Source of the DNA: Sulfurovum sp.
GTDB lineage: Bacteria > Campylobacterota > Campylobacteria > Campylobacterales > Sulfurovaceae
Length of the DNA stretch: 15,505 nucleotides
Reading direction: 5' to 3'
Assembly (NCBI GenBank): GCA_020726085.1
Contig: DYTG01000034.1
Span: 1 to 15,505 of the forward strand
The notes under the pieces are model-generated. The model worked only from the letters and a program-made list of their open reading frames with translations, ran no database searches and had not been told where the DNA came from. Positions 14,061-15,505 of this stretch are shown piece after piece; within the stretch, counting starts at the first letter, position 1, and the number at the start of each line of letters is the position of its first letter. Made by a program: the position numbers and the translations under genes.

Positions 14061-15231
14061 ATATGGCCTTAATCTTCTCTAGCCATTCTTGTAGGGTTTT
14101 TTCAAACCCTATCTTTTTACTTTCATAAAATTTTATATCCTTTATTAGATATTTTTGCTCTACCCAACCACCAAAATCGTGAGGATATTGGTATGTTTTG
14201 GAGTGGGTTTTAATCGATTGAGGTACTGCTTTGTCGTCGATAGCCATCTTCAACGCCTTGTTGATAGCTAAATAGGCACTATTAGATTTGGGACTTGATG
14301 CCAAATAGATAACCAATTGAGCCAAAGGAATCCGTGCTTCTGGAAAACCAATAGTCGATACAACACTAAGCGTCGAAGCAGCAAGATTTAAAGCGTTGGG
14401 ATTGGCGTTGCCAATATCTTCACTTGCTAGTATCGCCAAACGCCGTGCGATAAAATCACTACTCTCACCCGCATTAATCGCCAAAGCCAAATAGTAAAGT
14501 CCCGCATCAACATCGCTTCCTCTTATGCTTTTAATCATGGCCGAAATCACATCATAATGAGAATTGGCTTCGCTTGTCCCTGCTCGTAGAGGCTCTTGAC
14601 GAATAGATTTGAGCGTATCAAGAGTGATAGGATTTTCAATGGCATTGGCACTCTCTAGCAGATGCAACATAGCACGAATATCACCACTACTTGACTCGAT
14701 AAGATAAACTTTGGCTTGCTCTTGAATCTCTATCTTTTCATTTTCCAAAACTTTTTCCAAAAATTCTTGCATCGCTTGGGCTGAGATGGTGTTTAATAGG
14801 TAGCTATGCGAACGAGAACGAATGGCAGAAGTGAGGGAGTAGTAAGGATTTTGTGTCGAAGCACCCAATACAATGCAGTTTAAATCCTCCATAAAAGGCA
14901 ACAGTACCTCTTGCTGGGTGGTACTCATACGGTGTACTTCATCAATAAAGAGTATGGGCGTAAAGAGCGTGTTTTTATACTGAGCAATGATTTCACGAAC
15001 TTCACTGACTTTTAGTGTCGTGGCATTTTTCTCATAAAAAGGAGCATCAAGGGCTTTGGCAATGGCACGGGCAAGGGTAGTTTTACCCACTCCTGCTGGT
15101 CCGTAAAAAAACGAATGCGTAAGAGCATTGGCTTCTACCATCTTTTTGATAATACCATTTTGACCCACTAAATGCTCTTGGGATACCATATCGGCTAATG
15201 TTTGAGGTCTGTATTTTTGGGCTAGTTTCAT
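14050..15231 (-). CDS. rarA: Replication-associated recombination protein A (RarA/MgsA), AAA+ ATPase
   Basis: AAA+ ATPase of the RarA/MgsA/WRNIP1 family that acts at stalled replication forks and is related to clamp-loader subunits and RuvB. The AAA module shows Walker A GPAGVGKTT (44-52), Walker B ILFIDEVHRM (93-102), sensor 1 GASTQNP (123-129) and an arginine-finger region SAIRSRS (135-141). The C-terminal tetramerisation domain is recognisable by GSDVDAGLYYLALAI, ARRLAILASEDIGNANP and GFPEARIPLAQ. At 393 residues it is slightly shorter than E. coli RarA (447), mainly through a short N-terminus. ATG 15231 (MKLAQKYRPQTLADMVSQEH) fits the family start, but the ribosome binding site is poor. 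The 3' end overlaps the convergent gene by 11 bp and carries that gene's terminator. Confidence 0.96.
   Translation of the reverse strand: MKLAQKYRPQTLADMVSQEHLVGQNGIIKKMVEANALTHSFFYGPAGVGKTTLARAIAKALDAPFYEKNATTLKVSEVREIIAQYKNTLFTPILFIDEVHRMSTTQQEVLLPFMEDLNCIVLGASTQNPYYSLTSAIRSRSHSYLLNTISAQAMQEFLEKVLENEKIEIQEQAKVYLIESSSGDIRAMLHLLESANAIENPITLDTLKSIRQEPLRAGTSEANSHYDVISAMIKSIRGSDVDAGLYYLALAINAGESSDFIARRLAILASEDIGNANPNALNLAASTLSVVSTIGFPEARIPLAQLVIYLASSPKSNSAYLAINKALKMAIDDKAVPQSIKTHSKTYQYPHDFGGWVEQKYLIKDIKFYESKKIGFEKTLQEWLEKIKAISTP
14091..14119 (+). terminator. Plus-strand intrinsic terminator inside rarA
   Basis: TAGGGTTT (14092-14099) and AAACCCTA (14104-14111) form a perfect 8-bp stem with a TTTC loop, followed by TCTTTTTA (14112-14119). 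This is a standard Rho-independent signal on the plus strand, 31 bases after the stop of the small membrane-anchored gene. The minus strand has no T-run after the hairpin, so rarA transcription should not be stopped by it. In rarA the same bases encode KKIGFEKTLQEW. Confidence 0.75.
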
Positions 15232-15253
15232 AAAAAATTGTATCTTAAGAGTG

Positions 15254-15259
15254 GTTATA
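15254..15259 (-). promoter_or_regulatory. Possible rarA -10 box
   Basis: TATAAC on the minus strand lies 22 bases before ATG 15231, which would give a leader of only about 15 nt. There is no clear -35 box and no strong ribosome binding site, so the evidence is limited to the hexamer and its position. Confidence 0.35.
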
Positions 15260-15357
15260 GTTTGTTTATTAATTTACTTAGAATTGATAGAACCTTTAAA
15301 ATGATACGTGGACGCAGATTGAGTAGTGGAAAAAGACTTTTTATTATCAAAAATTTT

Positions 15358-15380
15358 TGCTATACTTAGCGTAAAGTATA
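15358..15380 (+). promoter_or_regulatory. Extended -10 promoter overlapped by a perfect inverted repeat (likely operator)
   Basis: TGCTATACT (15358-15366) is an extended -10 element. The -10 hexamer is part of a perfect 7-bp inverted repeat, TATACTT (15361-15367) and AAGTATA (15374-15380), with a 6-nt centre. The repeat would cover the -10 box and the start of transcription, a typical repressor-site layout, and is common upstream of autoregulated toxin-antitoxin genes. The binding protein is unknown. Confidence 0.5.
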
Positions 15381-15398
15381 TTGCGAGAGGTAAATATA

Positions 15399-15505
15399 AT
15401 GACCACAGTTAATATTACTTTGGAGATAGAAGAGAGATATAGTGTACCCTTAATGTTCTCAAAGATTTAATATCTAAGCTCAAAGGTGTTGCATCTTTTA
15501 AAATA
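15399..15505 (+). pseudogene. Partial, apparently frameshifted small gene at the window edge (antitoxin-like?)
   Basis: ATG 15399 has GAGAGG (15385-15390) eight bases upstream and a promoter further up. The first frame reads MTTVNITLEIEERYSV and then stops at 15468-15470. In another frame, open from 15443 to the window end, the sequence reads TLNVLKDLISKLKGVASFKI. Together they make one sensible protein: an alternating beta strand followed by an amphipathic helix, as at the N-terminus of many small antitoxins. A one-base loss around 15443-15451 would explain the break. The gene runs off the window, so its length and partner are unknown. The antitoxin reading is inference from shape and the operator-like promoter. 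Sequencing error, or a 23-residue ORF followed by a different gene, are alternatives. Confidence 0.45.

Noticed and set aside
15330..15342. AAAAAG and CTTTTT pairing near the right edge as a terminator
   Set aside because: There are too few bases between the arms to form a loop. It is simply an A-run next to a T-run.
15301..15369. 22-codon frame starting MIRGRR upstream of the edge gene
   Set aside because: It has no good ribosome binding site and runs through the promoter and inverted repeat of the next gene.

Overview
The window is a chromosomal segment from a member of the Campylobacterota (the former Epsilonproteobacteria). This call rests on three things. The protein sequences look like that group (S10, L3, SecY and the zinc-type S14). 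Promoters have a clear TATAAT -10 box but no convincing -35 box, sitting in AT-rich, T-tract DNA. The gene order lacks rpmD and adk. A free-living Sulfurovum- or Sulfurimonas-like species is my impression, but I cannot confirm a genus by eye.

Positions 1-263 are the gene-free leader of the large ribosomal protein operon, with a promoter at about 173-208 and a small hairpin just upstream of the first gene. Positions 264-10847 hold one compact plus-strand operon, the merged S10 and spc clusters: rpsJ, rplC, rplD, rplW, rplB, rpsS, rplV, rpsC, rplP, rpmC, rpsQ, rplN, rplX, rplE, rpsN, rpsH, rplF, rplR, rpsE, rplO, secY, map and infA. Spacers run from overlaps of up to 14 nt to 15 nt, and no internal promoter is evident. 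Products are ribosomal proteins, the SecY translocon channel, the enzyme that removes the initiator methionine, and initiation factor IF-1, so the unit couples ribosome building to initiation, N-terminal processing and export of new proteins. The alpha cluster (rpmJ-rpsM-rpsK-rpsD-rpoA-rplQ) does not follow infA; two hairpins follow instead.

Positions 10848-11755 contain no intact gene. On the minus strand, 11540 down to 10946 reads as one broken coding sequence of about 198 codons, carrying two frame changes and one in-frame stop. A promoter for the next gene lies at about 11703-11708.

Positions 11756-14060 hold typA (bipA), a ribosome-associated translational GTPase, and then a small membrane-anchored protein of unknown function. 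The convergent minus-strand gene rarA (mgsA), an AAA+ ATPase acting at stalled replication forks, overlaps the end of that small gene by 11 bp. A good plus-strand terminator hairpin lies inside the rarA coding region. At the right edge a new plus-strand gene begins at 15399. It has an extended -10 promoter overlapped by a perfect inverted repeat and a short reading frame that appears shifted; it could be an antitoxin-like gene cut by the window end.

Most of the window is conserved housekeeping DNA. I see no insertion sequence, CRISPR array, tRNA or rRNA, and no convincing undescribed system. The places most worth a second look are the broken gene at 10946-11540, the terminator inside rarA, and the regulated, apparently frameshifted gene at the right edge.
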